DNA from: Flavobacterium sp.
Lineage (GTDB): Bacteria; Bacteroidota; Bacteroidia; Flavobacteriales; Flavobacteriaceae
DNA: 57,854 nucleotides
Direction: 5' to 3'
Assembly (NCBI RefSeq): GCF_024642105.1
Contig: NZ_JAHEBT010000057.1
Location: 1-57,854, forward strand
The translations under genes were made by a program, and so were the position numbers. The notes under the pieces were generated by a model. That model had not been told where the DNA came from, did not search any database, and saw only the letters and a list, made by a program, of their open reading frames with translations. This document shows, piece after piece, positions 16,410 through 23,794 of the stretch. Positions within the stretch are counted from its first letter, which is position 1. Each line of letters starts with the position of its first letter.

Positions 16410-17206
16410 TCTGGTACCGTTATTTTATATTTAGTATCTAATTTACCTCCTTTTGCGATCATTCTATTACCTGAACCTAATGTTATGGTCTCTCTGTTGA
16501 TTTTATTTAACCAAACATAATTATGACGGTCAGCAAACCAAAAGAAAAGTCGTTTGACTTTTACATTTTTACATTCTTCTAATAGCTTTTGAAGGCTTCG
16601 AGGGGATAGTGTTGTTAGCCCCTGTATTAATTGATCTGCATGTTCAAAAGTTACTTTTTGAGGCACATCTAAGAGTACTTCCAGGTAGGCTCTTTCGGGT
16701 GTTGATATGATTAGTTTTTCACTTTCGTTATCCCAATTCCTTTCAGTTGTAAAAGAATGTAAACGACTGTTTTTATTTGATTCTATTTTGTTTTCTTCTT
16801 CACTTTTACCCAACAAGCTGTTTGTAGTATGCCTAACAAAATTTGTATTCAAAGATAGATTCGTAACCCATTCTGGTATTACATCATTTCCATACAAATG
16901 CACTATTTTGTTTTCAGCTAATGATAAGTAATGTGATAACCCTTGTATTTCTAATGCTGTTATACCACCTACTACTAAGTCTGTTTGGAATATTGATTGC
17001 AAGGAAAATACCAATGATTGCCAGGATATTTTAGTTCTGTTTCTTACATACACCCCTTTACTTATGGATTCCAGTTGATTGCTTTTTACTAAATTATCTA
17101 TTGCGTGATGGCTTAAATTGTTTTTTAGTAGCCATTTACGGTTAGTTATTACTCCTTCGGGCATTATATGATATAACTCTTTTCTACGAACTACATTTAC
17201 AGCCAT
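16400..17206 (-). CDS. abiEi: AbiEi-type antitoxin and autorepressor
   Basis: 268-residue partner of the AbiEii toxin. The N-terminal winged-helix domain (about 15-70: GVITNRKWLLKNNLSHHAID, LVKSNQLESISKGVYVRNR) is typical of AbiEi antitoxins and binds the operon's promoter; the C-terminal domain (about 70-268) neutralises the toxin. Immediately upstream lie two 17-bp palindromes (17228-17244 and 17291-17307) whose arms are identical, matching the two inverted repeats known to be bound by AbiEi proteins. Start ATG 17206. The toxin gene follows with a 10-bp overlap. Confidence 0.87.
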   Translation of the reverse strand: MAVNVVRRKELYHIMPEGVITNRKWLLKNNLSHHAIDNLVKSNQLESISKGVYVRNRTKISWQSLVFSLQSIFQTDLVVGGITALEIQGLSHYLSLAENKIVHLYGNDVIPEWVTNLSLNTNFVRHTTNSLLGKSEEENKIESNKNSRLHSFTTERNWDNESEKLIISTPERAYLEVLLDVPQKVTFEHADQLIQGLTTLSPRSLQKLLEECKNVKVKRLFFWFADRHNYVWLNKINRETITLGSGNRMIAKGGKLDTKYKITVPEWL

Positions 17207-17227
17207 AATTTAAATATTTTACTTTTT

Positions 17228-17307
17228 ACGGCGATTATCGCCGTTATGCAAATGTAGTGTAAATTATTTTATTTACAAAAAAATGTTATTACGGCGATAA
17301 TCGCCGT
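17228..17307. promoter_or_regulatory. Paired operator palindromes upstream of abiEi
   Basis: ACGGCGATTATCGCCGT at 17228-17244 and ACGGCGATAATCGCCGT at 17291-17307. Arms are perfect; the centre base is T in one and A in the other. Start-to-start distance is 63 bp, about six helical turns. The first lies 22 bp before the AbiEi start codon. Confidence 0.8.
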
Positions 17308-17569
17308 TGTTTTTATGAAATGTAAATTATTTTTGTTCTATAACTAATTATAACGGGTTACAAATTTGCAACTCAAACTAGAAAAGGTTTTCGGACTAGC
17401 AGTAAGAAAACTTATAATCAACGTAAAAGGATTGACTTCGTTGAATTATTGTTCTTTTTTAGTTATTTACCATGCGATAGGATTAGCTACGCTGAACTAC
17501 GTTTCGCGCGGTAGCAGGGGGAAGGAATTTGTAAACCCCCTTGAAAAAAAAAAAATGATATTTGGAATT

Positions 17570-18013
17570 CTACCTTTTACTTTTTAGTAAATCAGGGACA
17601 TTGATAATAGGTAATATTAGAGAATTCAAATAAGTATCTTTCCAAATGTTAAACATTATTCCTCTTAAAGTAGAATAAGAAATAGCCAATAGCGTACAAA
17701 CAAAAACTCCAGCAAATAATGGTTTTTCATTGTTTATTTGGTAATGGTCTTTTAGATCTTCAATCTTAAAGAAAAAATCAATTTCGTAATTACCACCTTG
17801 ATTTATTGTTTTCCCATTTATCTCTGCACTTACATCTAAATAAAGTCTAATTTTAACTAATTCTTTATCTAGATTATGCATCATACTATGAGATACCTGT
17901 ATGTCGTATATAGGTTTGATATCCAATTTTTCATTATATAAAACCGTGTTTTCTTTCACTGTTTTTATATTGGTTAAATGGATTTTTGATGGAACTATTT
18001 GAGCATTATCCAT
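17570..18013 (-). CDS. SecB-like chaperone of a toxin-antitoxin-chaperone (TAC) module
   Basis: 147-residue protein resembling the SecB fold. The N-terminal part has strands with the pattern YDIQVSHSMMHNLDKELVKI, then ISAEI-type strands and YEIDFFFKIEDL. The C-terminal block is the SecB-like ALLAISYSTLRG, a region ending LPIINVPDLL that parallels the end of SecB. In TAC systems such a solitary SecB-like protein shields an aggregation-prone antitoxin. It begins 2 bp after the antitoxin gene and ends the operon, the same order (toxin, antitoxin, chaperone) as the HigB1-HigA1-Rv1957 system of Mycobacterium tuberculosis. Assignment rests on pattern and context. Confidence 0.7.
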   Translation of the reverse strand: MDNAQIVPSKIHLTNIKTVKENTVLYNEKLDIKPIYDIQVSHSMMHNLDKELVKIRLYLDVSAEINGKTINQGGNYEIDFFFKIEDLKDHYQINNEKPLFAGVFVCTLLAISYSTLRGIMFNIWKDTYLNSLILPIINVPDLLKSKR

Positions 18014-18015
18014 AC

Positions 18016-18408
18016 TTATGATACTTTCTTTTCTAAACCACCTTCAGTAGCAAATACTTCAGAATTTTCAAATGAAGTTTCTTCTAATTCGTCTTCTTGA
18101 TTCACATAAATTTTAAAGTAAACAAATTCTTTTTGGGCTTCGATATGAATAATATCTTCTCCTAAAACTGTTTCAATTTTTGTGATGGTTTTCGTTGTAA
18201 ATGTGTGTGTGCCAGTTAACCATTTACTTATTTCGGAAGGTTTTTTATCTAACATACGTGCTAAATCCGCTGCTTTTAACCCACGTTCTTCTAACATCTC
18301 GTGAATTTTGTTAGCAATTGCTAAATTTTTTTCTACAAGCTTAGCGATTTCTGGATTACCGTTTTCTTGTAACCAGTCGTTTATGATATTGTTTTTTGGA
18401 AACTCCAT
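18016..18408 (-). CDS. higA: HigA-like antitoxin with C-terminal extension
   Basis: 130-residue HTH_3/XRE-type antitoxin. A helix-turn-helix occupies about 33-85 (MLEERGLKAADLARMLDKKP, then SEISKWLTGTHTFT). After it, residues 90-130 form an acidic tail (VYFKIYVNQEDELEETSF) that could be the chaperone-addiction segment found in antitoxins controlled by SecB-like proteins. It lies 3 bp after the toxin gene and 2 bp before the chaperone gene. Two palindromes of the kind bound by HigA proteins lie at the operon's promoter. Confidence 0.82.
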   Translation of the reverse strand: MEFPKNNIINDWLQENGNPEIAKLVEKNLAIANKIHEMLEERGLKAADLARMLDKKPSEISKWLTGTHTFTTKTITKIETVLGEDIIHIEAQKEFVYFKIYVNQEDELEETSFENSEVFATEGGLEKKVS

Positions 18409-18411
18409 TGT

Positions 18412-18936
18412 TTAAAGAAATAATTTTAAATCTGATGAACAGTTTATTAAAGTGAAATCGTCATTCCAAACGATGTCTTTTTCTACAAAAGCTAAATCAA
18501 TTGCTTTTGTTAACCGGTTTGCTAATGTAAAGTGATCTTTAACATTCGGACAGTCTTGTGCATAATGTGTAGTTTTTATGTCGCCATTAAACAAAAACAC
18601 TACATTTTTATTTGCTCTGAGGCAATATAACCTGATGTTATTTGCTTTGGTCTTTCCCAATTCAGTATAACATGGTTCTCGGTCTTTGCCTTTTGGAGGC
18701 AATGCAGAAGCATCTGCGATGGCTGCCTCTGGTCTAAATAAGTGATGTTGTGCACCATATTTATCTCCTATAATTTTTATCCATTCTAGCACGTGATTTA
18801 ATTTTTTTCTATTATGTTCACTATGATGATTAATAAATTCTTCAAACAATGATGTTTTATTATTATTAATACATACAGAATAATAAGCTACTTTATTATA
18901 GCGTGCTATTGGTTTTATGTGTGCAAATGTATTCAC
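18412..18936 (-). CDS. higB: HigB-like toxin (RelE superfamily)
   Basis: 174-residue first gene of a three-gene toxin-antitoxin-chaperone operon. The central part resembles HigB/Gp49-type mRNA interferases: KANNIRLYCLRANKNVVFLF followed by NGDIKTTHYAQDCPNV, a beta strand-rich core with basic residues, and a helical C-terminus. Longer than minimal HigB toxins (about 100 residues), but similar long forms exist in Bacteroidota. Translation starts at GTG 18936, inside the first operator palindrome, so repressor binding and initiation overlap on the DNA. Toxic activity is inferred from the context. Confidence 0.72.
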   Translation of the reverse strand: MNTFAHIKPIARYNKVAYYSVCINNNKTSLFEEFINHHSEHNRKKLNHVLEWIKIIGDKYGAQHHLFRPEAAIADASALPPKGKDREPCYTELGKTKANNIRLYCLRANKNVVFLFNGDIKTTHYAQDCPNVKDHFTLANRLTKAIDLAFVEKDIVWNDDFTLINCSSDLKLFL

Positions 18937-18977
18937 TTATAAGTTAATTTCCAAATTATTATTCACTTTTAAGTGAA
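18932..18977. promoter_or_regulatory. Paired operator palindromes upstream of the TAC operon
   Basis: TTCACTTATAAGTTAA (18932-18947, imperfect) covers the toxin's GTG start codon, and TTCACTTTTAAGTGAA (18962-18977, near-perfect) lies exactly 30 bp further upstream. Tandem palindromes at a toxin-antitoxin promoter are the expected binding sites of the HTH antitoxin. Confidence 0.65.
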
Positions 18978-19049
18978 CTTTTATTTTTTTAGTTTCTATA
19001 TACTAAATGAATCCAGATTAATCATTATTTTTTCTACTAGATTTGAAGT

Positions 19050-19068
19050 CACGGATTATAAATCCGTG
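19050..19068. repeat. REP-like hairpin CACGGATT...AATCCGTG
   Basis: Perfect 8-bp stem with loop ATA. Related hairpins occur at 20195-20215, 20234-20254 and 21589-21607. This one separates the TAC operon from the coiled-coil membrane protein gene. Confidence 0.7.
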
Positions 19069-19078
19069 CTATAAGGGT

Positions 19079-20068
19079 TTATACCTTTTTAGCAGCCGTA
19101 TCAACAATAGTATTTACAAAATTAGAAGTAGTTTTTTCTTCTGTTGTATTGTTATAACCCGTAGATTGAGGATTAAATAATTCTTTAGCAGCTATGTCTA
19201 GTAATTCAGGATTATTTCCTTCTCGAGATAAATCAATTGCATTAGATAAAGTCAATTTTTTATTTCTATTAACTATTTCATTGTGCTTGTTAGAGTTGTA
19301 ATTTTTAACACTCACTTTTAGAGAATATATTATAATGGAATAAATTAAAACATAAGAACTAATATACTTAGCATAGGCAATGTATAGCATTGTCTTATCT
19401 TGGATTGTAAAACAACACAGGTCTTGTCTTATTCCAATTAGTCCAGATACTTTAGTTGACATGCAATAAATAATTGAAATTAAAATTATTACAATAATCA
19501 CTGCCCCTATTAACCATTTTCTAGAAATTTTTCTAGATTCTTCTTCTGCATATTTATAATTAACAGTTTCTTTATTTAATAATATTTTATTAAATGCTTC
19601 TTTTGATTTTTCATCAAGTCTCGTATTTACTTTTTTAGTATTTTCTAAAAGTGTATTTAATTCGTTAATTTTAGCAACCAAATCTTCCTTTTGTGCATCT
19701 AACTCCTCTTTGAAATTTGAAAATTCTAACCACTTTTTAAAATCTTCTAAGTTCTTTGATCTTAGTAATAACTCCTTAATTTTAGTACAAAACTGAACTA
19801 ATTTCTGAATGGCTTCTATTAATTCCGATTCAGCCATTACAATACAATTAATTTTTTCTAATTGAAACAATAAAGTTTCGTTAGAATCAAGATTCTTATT
19901 GATAAAATCGCTTACTTTTTGTTTACTTGTAGTACCCCATTCAACAAATAATTTTTCTCCATAAATATTTTCCTGAATGTTATTTATTTCATCCATTAAT
20001 TTATTAAGTTCTTGAATAATTTGTTTCATAAAATCATTCTGCTGTCCATTTCCTGCGTAGCCTCCCAT
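19079..20068 (-). CDS. Unknown coiled-coil protein with two transmembrane helices
   Basis: 329 residues. The first 170 or so are helical and coiled-coil-like (KLMDEINNIQENIYGEKLF, ELDAQKEDLVAKINELNTLL), with no signal peptide. Two hydrophobic helices follow, near 187-206 (LIGAVIIVIILISIIYC) and 236-256 (SSYVLIYSIIIYSLKV), then a polar tail of about 70 residues. The topology suggests a cytoplasmic sensor domain anchored in the inner membrane. It lies downstream of a small-ORF leader copy (20095-20169) and is bounded by REP-like hairpins, like the CBASS genes nearby. I do not recognise the family; a role as defence effector or accessory protein is an inference from position. Confidence 0.6.
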   Translation of the reverse strand: MGGYAGNGQQNDFMKQIIQELNKLMDEINNIQENIYGEKLFVEWGTTSKQKVSDFINKNLDSNETLLFQLEKINCIVMAESELIEAIQKLVQFCTKIKELLLRSKNLEDFKKWLEFSNFKEELDAQKEDLVAKINELNTLLENTKKVNTRLDEKSKEAFNKILLNKETVNYKYAEEESRKISRKWLIGAVIIVIILISIIYCMSTKVSGLIGIRQDLCCFTIQDKTMLYIAYAKYISSYVLIYSIIIYSLKVSVKNYNSNKHNEIVNRNKKLTLSNAIDLSREGNNPELLDIAAKELFNPQSTGYNNTTEEKTTSNFVNTIVDTAAKKV

Positions 20069-20094
20069 AATTTTTTATTTTGAATCTTCTTTTT

Positions 20095-20169
20095 TCATCT
20101 TCTTCTCTTATTTGGTGTGACACTTTCTTTATTTGGTTTTGGTCCTGTTTTGATTGCTTGGATGATCAT
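20095..20169 (-). CDS. Small basic ORF, copy 3 of a repeated leader ORF (short form)
   Basis: 24 codons from ATG 20169: MIIQAIKTGPKPNKESVTPN then KRRR. The start, QAIK-GPK motif and upstream bases (AAAGACCT before the ATG) match the small ORFs at 23574-23714 and 21381-21562, but the rest has diverged. It lies 26 bp before the coiled-coil membrane protein gene. Too short to judge as a protein on its own; support comes from the repeated family. Confidence 0.4.
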   Translation of the reverse strand: MIIQAIKTGPKPNKESVTPNKRRR

Positions 20170-20186
20170 AGGTCTTTATTTTTATA

Positions 20187-20254
20187 TTGATTAAGCACGG
20201 ATTACAAATCCGCGCAATCGGGTTATTGATTAAGCACGGATTACAAATCTGTGC
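20187..20254. repeat. Tandem pair of REP-like hairpins
   Basis: TTGATTAAGCACGGATTACA starts at 20187 and again at 20226. Each forms a hairpin CGGATT/AATCCG or its wobble variant (20195-20215 and 20234-20254). They separate the coiled-coil gene unit from the 346-residue membrane protein gene. Confidence 0.7.
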
Positions 20255-20275
20255 GGTCGGGGATATCGGTAGTTT

Positions 20276-21316
20276 TTATTTTACGCATAAGTCAACAAAA
20301 AAGTCAAATAGTCCACGAGAGAAGAATGCTAAAACATTAAACACAATAGTAATTAGTATTTTAATTCCAATGGATTTTAGTATATCGTTATTCTTCTTTT
20401 TGTTTTCTTCGTTTTCATTTTCGTCCCCTTTTGTAAATTTAAAAAGTGTTGAAGGACGTATTCTATTGATATATCTTTCAGTTTTGTTTGCCCATAATTT
20501 ACCACCTTCGTAAAAAAGGAAATATATTAACGAAGAAATTAGTAAACCTGCAAAAATTCTACTGAGAAATACTTTGTCAAATTGATTTGTCCAAATTATG
20601 TCAAGATATATTTTGCTTAACCAAAAAAGAATAGTTGAGCCTGCAATTAAAACTAGGAAAACTATAAATTGCTCTACTTTTTTAGAATTACTTCTCAAAA
20701 TGGCTTGCCATTTTGCATTGAAAAAGTTTTTAGGTAATGCTTTATGCCAATTTTCAACAATTAAAAATATTTCATTGCTAACAACTGGATTTATAAAGTC
20801 AATTGAACAAATTGCATGTGCAAAAGCTTCATGCAATTGTTCTTCCTCTTCATGATTCATAACTAATTCAAGCATATCTCTAGGTTTTAATTTAGAGCCA
20901 ATTCGAAGTTTTACAGTGTGTCTTTGAGGGAATTTATAATTATTCAGTTTAATACTAAAATCCCAAGTGACTGTAATACTTTTTGTAACGGCACTTGTAT
21001 GCCATTTTTCAGTAATAAATTGTCCCCAAGTACCAAAATCAAATGTTCTGTTATTGTCCAACGAAACAACCGCTGTGACTTGACTTGTCAATATTAGACT
21101 TAAACTTAACTTTTCTTGTATTAAATCATTTAGTTCTTTGATGTTATCAATTGAAACAATTTTACTTTCAGGGTAGAATTTAGTCTCTCGGTCAGGCTTA
21201 GCATTTATTAAATAATAAAAAGATTTAAAGTCCTCAATTGAGATACCTGATGTCATTGCTGTCGTTGTCGTGCTGTCAACAAGGACTGGTTTATTTTCAT
21301 TAGTTTCTTCTGTCAT
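20276..21316 (-). CDS. Unknown membrane protein with three predicted C-terminal transmembrane helices
   Basis: 346 residues. The N-terminal ~210 residues are soluble and mixed alpha/beta (SITVTWDFSIKLNNYKFPQR; LRIGSKLKPRDMLELVMNHE). Hydrophobic helices lie near 222-240 (FIVFLVLIAGSTILFWLS), 260-277 (IFAGLLISSLIYFLF) and 322-342 (IGIKILITIVFNVLAFF). No known catalytic motif seen. The soluble-sensor-plus-membrane-helices layout resembles membrane effectors of signalling-type defence systems, but the family is not recognised. It follows a degenerate leader-ORF copy and is bounded by REP-like hairpins; 60 bp or more separate it from the patatin gene, so it is probably its own unit. Confidence 0.62.
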   Translation of the reverse strand: MTEETNENKPVLVDSTTTTAMTSGISIEDFKSFYYLINAKPDRETKFYPESKIVSIDNIKELNDLIQEKLSLSLILTSQVTAVVSLDNNRTFDFGTWGQFITEKWHTSAVTKSITVTWDFSIKLNNYKFPQRHTVKLRIGSKLKPRDMLELVMNHEEEEQLHEAFAHAICSIDFINPVVSNEIFLIVENWHKALPKNFFNAKWQAILRSNSKKVEQFIVFLVLIAGSTILFWLSKIYLDIIWTNQFDKVFLSRIFAGLLISSLIYFLFYEGGKLWANKTERYINRIRPSTLFKFTKGDENENEENKKKNNDILKSIGIKILITIVFNVLAFFSRGLFDFFVDLCVK

Positions 21317-21380
21317 TTTTTATTTTAATGTTTGTTGTCGTGTTTGTAAAATTATCGCTAACTACCAAATAGCATTAATG

Positions 21381-21562
21381 TTATATAACATTTTTGGCTC
21401 TGTCAGCAGTTAAATTATTCTTTTTTTTTGGAGTTGATTTCGATGGTTGTAACGATGGTGTATTGCCAGGTGTTCCTTTATTATCACGTTGACGTTGATC
21501 CTGTTTTCCTGTTGAAGTTGCTGTTCTTTTTGGGCCTGGTTTGATTGCTTGGATATTGACAT
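21381..21562 (-). pseudogene. Leader ORF copy 2, frame-disrupted at its start
   Basis: Homologous at DNA level to 23574-23714. The body frame reads QAIKPGPKRTATSTGK and continues like copy 1, ending in a longer tail (stop at 21381-21383). However, the conserved ATG (21562) is shifted out of that frame by two extra bases (ATGTCAATATCC versus ATGACTATCC), and the body frame has an upstream stop without ATG, GTG or TTG. Either a decayed copy, or the DNA/RNA is conserved for another reason. Lies 65 bp before the 346-residue membrane protein gene. Confidence 0.5.
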
Positions 21563-21580
21563 AGGTCTTTATTTTTAATA

Positions 21581-21607
21581 TTGATTAAGCACGGATTACA
21601 AATCCGC
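21581..21607. repeat. REP-like hairpin at a module boundary
   Basis: TTGATTAAGCACGGATTACA followed by AATCCGCAC; stem CGGATT/AATCCG. It lies 13 bp after the patatin gene's stop codon and just upstream of leader copy 2. Confidence 0.7.
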
Positions 21608-21619
21608 ACCATCTTGGTT

Positions 21620-22558
21620 TTATTCAATTCTTAATAATTTCAAGATTTCTTTTTCATGTTTGGCATAAGATGAACGACCTAATTGAATCATTTTATTAAG
21701 CTTTTTTATATCATATTCGAACATATTTGTACCATGTTTTGGTTCAGGAAATGATTCGCTAATTCTTAACATATCAAGGTTTGGAAATAATAATTTTGAA
21801 ACTAAAGAATTACTGTTTGTGCTTGCATTAAGAACTCTTTCAAAAAAATTAAAAATCTTTATTTTTTTTAAAAGTTTTGAAATTAGTCCTGAAGTGTTTT
21901 CTATATATTGGCCAACACCAATGTTCAATAAATGTATGTTTTTTTCTTCGTAGCCCAATGATTTGTATGCGTCTATCATGGAATATAAAGTCGAATTATT
22001 AGCAATAAAGCCTCCGTCGACAACTTCAATTTCTCCATGATTTTCAGTAACTATTTTCATTTTATCAAAAAAAGGATAGGCAGCACTTGAACAACGAACA
22101 GCAGTTTCAATTGTGCAATCAAATCCAGGTTTGAACGATTGTTTCATCCCATGTGCTTGCTTTATATTTGTTTTGAATATTAATGGCATTTGAGTTTCAA
22201 AATTTAATGCAACGATTCCAATGTCTGTTTTAAAAGAATCAAATTTTTTCTTACCAAAAACTTTCTCGGCTTCAATTGCCATTGCTCTACTTTTTCCAGA
22301 TTTAGTCTTGCATTTCATTATTTTAGGAATAAGAGATAGATATAGTTTTTCAATCTCATTTATAGAATATCCTAATGCTATTAAGGCTGCAATTATAGAT
22401 CCTGTACTTGTTCCATAAATTAAACCAAAATGTGTATGTAGAGGATTTCCTAATTTTAGTTCTAACTCTTTAAGTACTCCAAGTGAATAGACTCCTTTAG
22501 AACCACCTCCATCTAATACTAAAATATTCAATTCATTGTTTTCTATATTAGTATTCAT
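21620..22558 (-). CDS. Patatin-like phospholipase, probable CBASS effector (CapV-like)
   Basis: 312-residue lipid hydrolase. The N-terminal oxyanion motif VLDGGGSKGVYSLGVL (GGGSKG at 17-22), nucleophile S51 in GTSTG and catalytic D181 in VVDGGFIANN are all in place, so the enzyme should be active. In CBASS, such phospholipases are switched on by a cyclic nucleotide and degrade the membrane to abort phage infection. Its start overlaps the end of the CD-NTase gene by 11 bp, so the two are translated as a pair. No Cap2/Cap3 or HORMA/TRIP13 genes are adjacent, which points to a minimal (type I) CBASS. Confidence 0.88.
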   Translation of the reverse strand: MNTNIENNELNILVLDGGGSKGVYSLGVLKELELKLGNPLHTHFGLIYGTSTGSIIAALIALGYSINEIEKLYLSLIPKIMKCKTKSGKSRAMAIEAEKVFGKKKFDSFKTDIGIVALNFETQMPLIFKTNIKQAHGMKQSFKPGFDCTIETAVRCSSAAYPFFDKMKIVTENHGEIEVVDGGFIANNSTLYSMIDAYKSLGYEEKNIHLLNIGVGQYIENTSGLISKLLKKIKIFNFFERVLNASTNSNSLVSKLLFPNLDMLRISESFPEPKHGTNMFEYDIKKLNKMIQLGRSSYAKHEKEILKLLRIE

Positions 22559-23462
22559 ACCAAAATTTAATTAGCTGATTAACAAATATTGTTGCGTCAT
22601 CAATATTCCATTGTTGGTCATTAGTGCCAAATAATTTACTTTGTTCATTTTGAACTAAATAATTTGCCATTTTACCATTATTAACATCATTACTAAATTG
22701 ATTGATTATTGATACTGCAATTTCGGAAAAAGAATTTTTCCTAAAATTTATATTGTCAGAGTTATAAATTAAACATTCAAGAAAATATGATGGCGCTAGT
22801 GTTTTTGTTATATAACCTTTATCAATCATAGCAGCTTTCATATTCTTTAAAACTCTAACACTTGGCTTAAAATTGCCAGATGTATTTTCTTGTTGATTTT
22901 TTAAACTTCCATTTTTTAGATGGATTTTTGGATAGTTTATTATATCTCTATTTGGAGTTTCATTTTCTGTACGGAAGATTATACCTTCAATATATTTCTC
23001 TGAACTAGGTAGGTAAGATATATATTTTCTGTATGGGTTACATACAATGACATCACAATCAAGTCTATTTCCATCTCCTTTTACTAAAATAGCTTTATTG
23101 CCAACTTTTACATTTGACTCTCCAAAGCATGATTTAAGCTGTTCGATTACTGCCAATTTAAATGCAGCTAAAGTGTATTTAGCATCCGCATATTTTGTGT
23201 CAAATTCTTGCTTTTGGGATTCTGTTAATGCTGATAGATTTTTAGAAAATATTGATCGAAATTCAACGACTAAATCTACATCACTATTACCATAAATATT
23301 TGTGTAATTAGGATACGAGCCTTGTAGATATGTTTCATAATTCACATCATTATCCCAATTTACTTTGTCAATACAATTGGTAACACTTTTGTGTGTATTT
23401 GCCGAAGTTTGAACCGCTCCTTGATTAGACCAAGTTTGAAGTTGTTTTTCTGGTATTGCCAT
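22548..23462 (-). CDS. CD-NTase (cGAS/DncV-like nucleotidyltransferase) of a CBASS system
   Basis: 304-residue enzyme predicted to make a cyclic oligonucleotide signal on phage infection. The polymerase-beta-like active site is complete: GS at 48-49 in TYLQGSYPNYTNIYGNSDVD, metal-binding D61 and D63 in SDVDLVVE, and the third acidic position in NRLDCDVIV (D135 or D137). The C-terminal half contains the helical OAS-like region (FKPSVRVLKNMKAAMIDKG). The patatin gene overlaps its 3' end. A 46-codon basic ORF precedes it by about 110 bp. The clade and the nucleotide product cannot be read by eye. Confidence 0.88.
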   Translation of the reverse strand: MAIPEKQLQTWSNQGAVQTSANTHKSVTNCIDKVNWDNDVNYETYLQGSYPNYTNIYGNSDVDLVVEFRSIFSKNLSALTESQKQEFDTKYADAKYTLAAFKLAVIEQLKSCFGESNVKVGNKAILVKGDGNRLDCDVIVCNPYRKYISYLPSSEKYIEGIIFRTENETPNRDIINYPKIHLKNGSLKNQQENTSGNFKPSVRVLKNMKAAMIDKGYITKTLAPSYFLECLIYNSDNINFRKNSFSEIAVSIINQFSNDVNNGKMANYLVQNEQSKLFGTNDQQWNIDDATIFVNQLIKFWYEY

Positions 23463-23573
23463 TTTTGTTGAATTAAGTTGTTGAATTTATGGAGGTTTAT
23501 TAAAATTGTTGCTTACGTATTACTATCATTAATGATATATAACTTTTTAGGTGCTTTTAGTAGTATACTAATT

Positions 23574-23714
23574 TTATTTTTTCGTTGTTGATTTTGATGG
23601 TTTTAAGGACGGTGTATTGCCTGGTGTTCCTTTATTATCACGTTGACGTTGATCAGGTTTTCCTGTTGAAGTTGCTGTTCTTTTTGGTCCTGGTTTGATT
23701 GCTTGGATAGTCAT
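23574..23714 (-). CDS. Small basic leader ORF, copy 1 (46 aa)
   Basis: 46 codons from ATG 23714: MTIQAIKPGPKRTATSTGK followed by a stretch rich in Gln, Arg, Asn, Thr and Pro, ending PSKSTTKK. Strongly basic and proline-rich, probably disordered; no known family. It lies 111 bp upstream of the CD-NTase gene. The same ORF with its flanks recurs before the 346-residue membrane protein (frame-disrupted) and, shortened, before the coiled-coil protein. Recurrence before three neighbouring genes supports biological meaning, either as a peptide or as a leader. Confidence 0.5.
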   Translation of the reverse strand: MTIQAIKPGPKRTATSTGKPDQRQRDNKGTPGNTPSLKPSKSTTKK

Positions 23715-23757
23715 AGTTAGTATTTTTGGTTAATTATTGATTTGTATATTCATACAG

Positions 23758-23780
23758 CTCCAAAGTCCTAAACTTTGGAG
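23758..23780. repeat. Hairpin CTCCAAAGT...ACTTTGGAG
   Basis: Perfect 9-bp stem with loop CCTAA, of different sequence from the CGGATT hairpins but in the equivalent place: just upstream of leader copy 1 and just after the zinc-ribbon protein gene. Confidence 0.6.
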
Positions 23781-23794
23781 ATTATACTTTACAT

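Noticed and set aside
17366..17587. Plus-strand ORF of 73 codons between the AbiE and TAC operons
   Set aside because: Starts with TTG, overlaps the end of the SecB-like gene, and shows no coding pattern.
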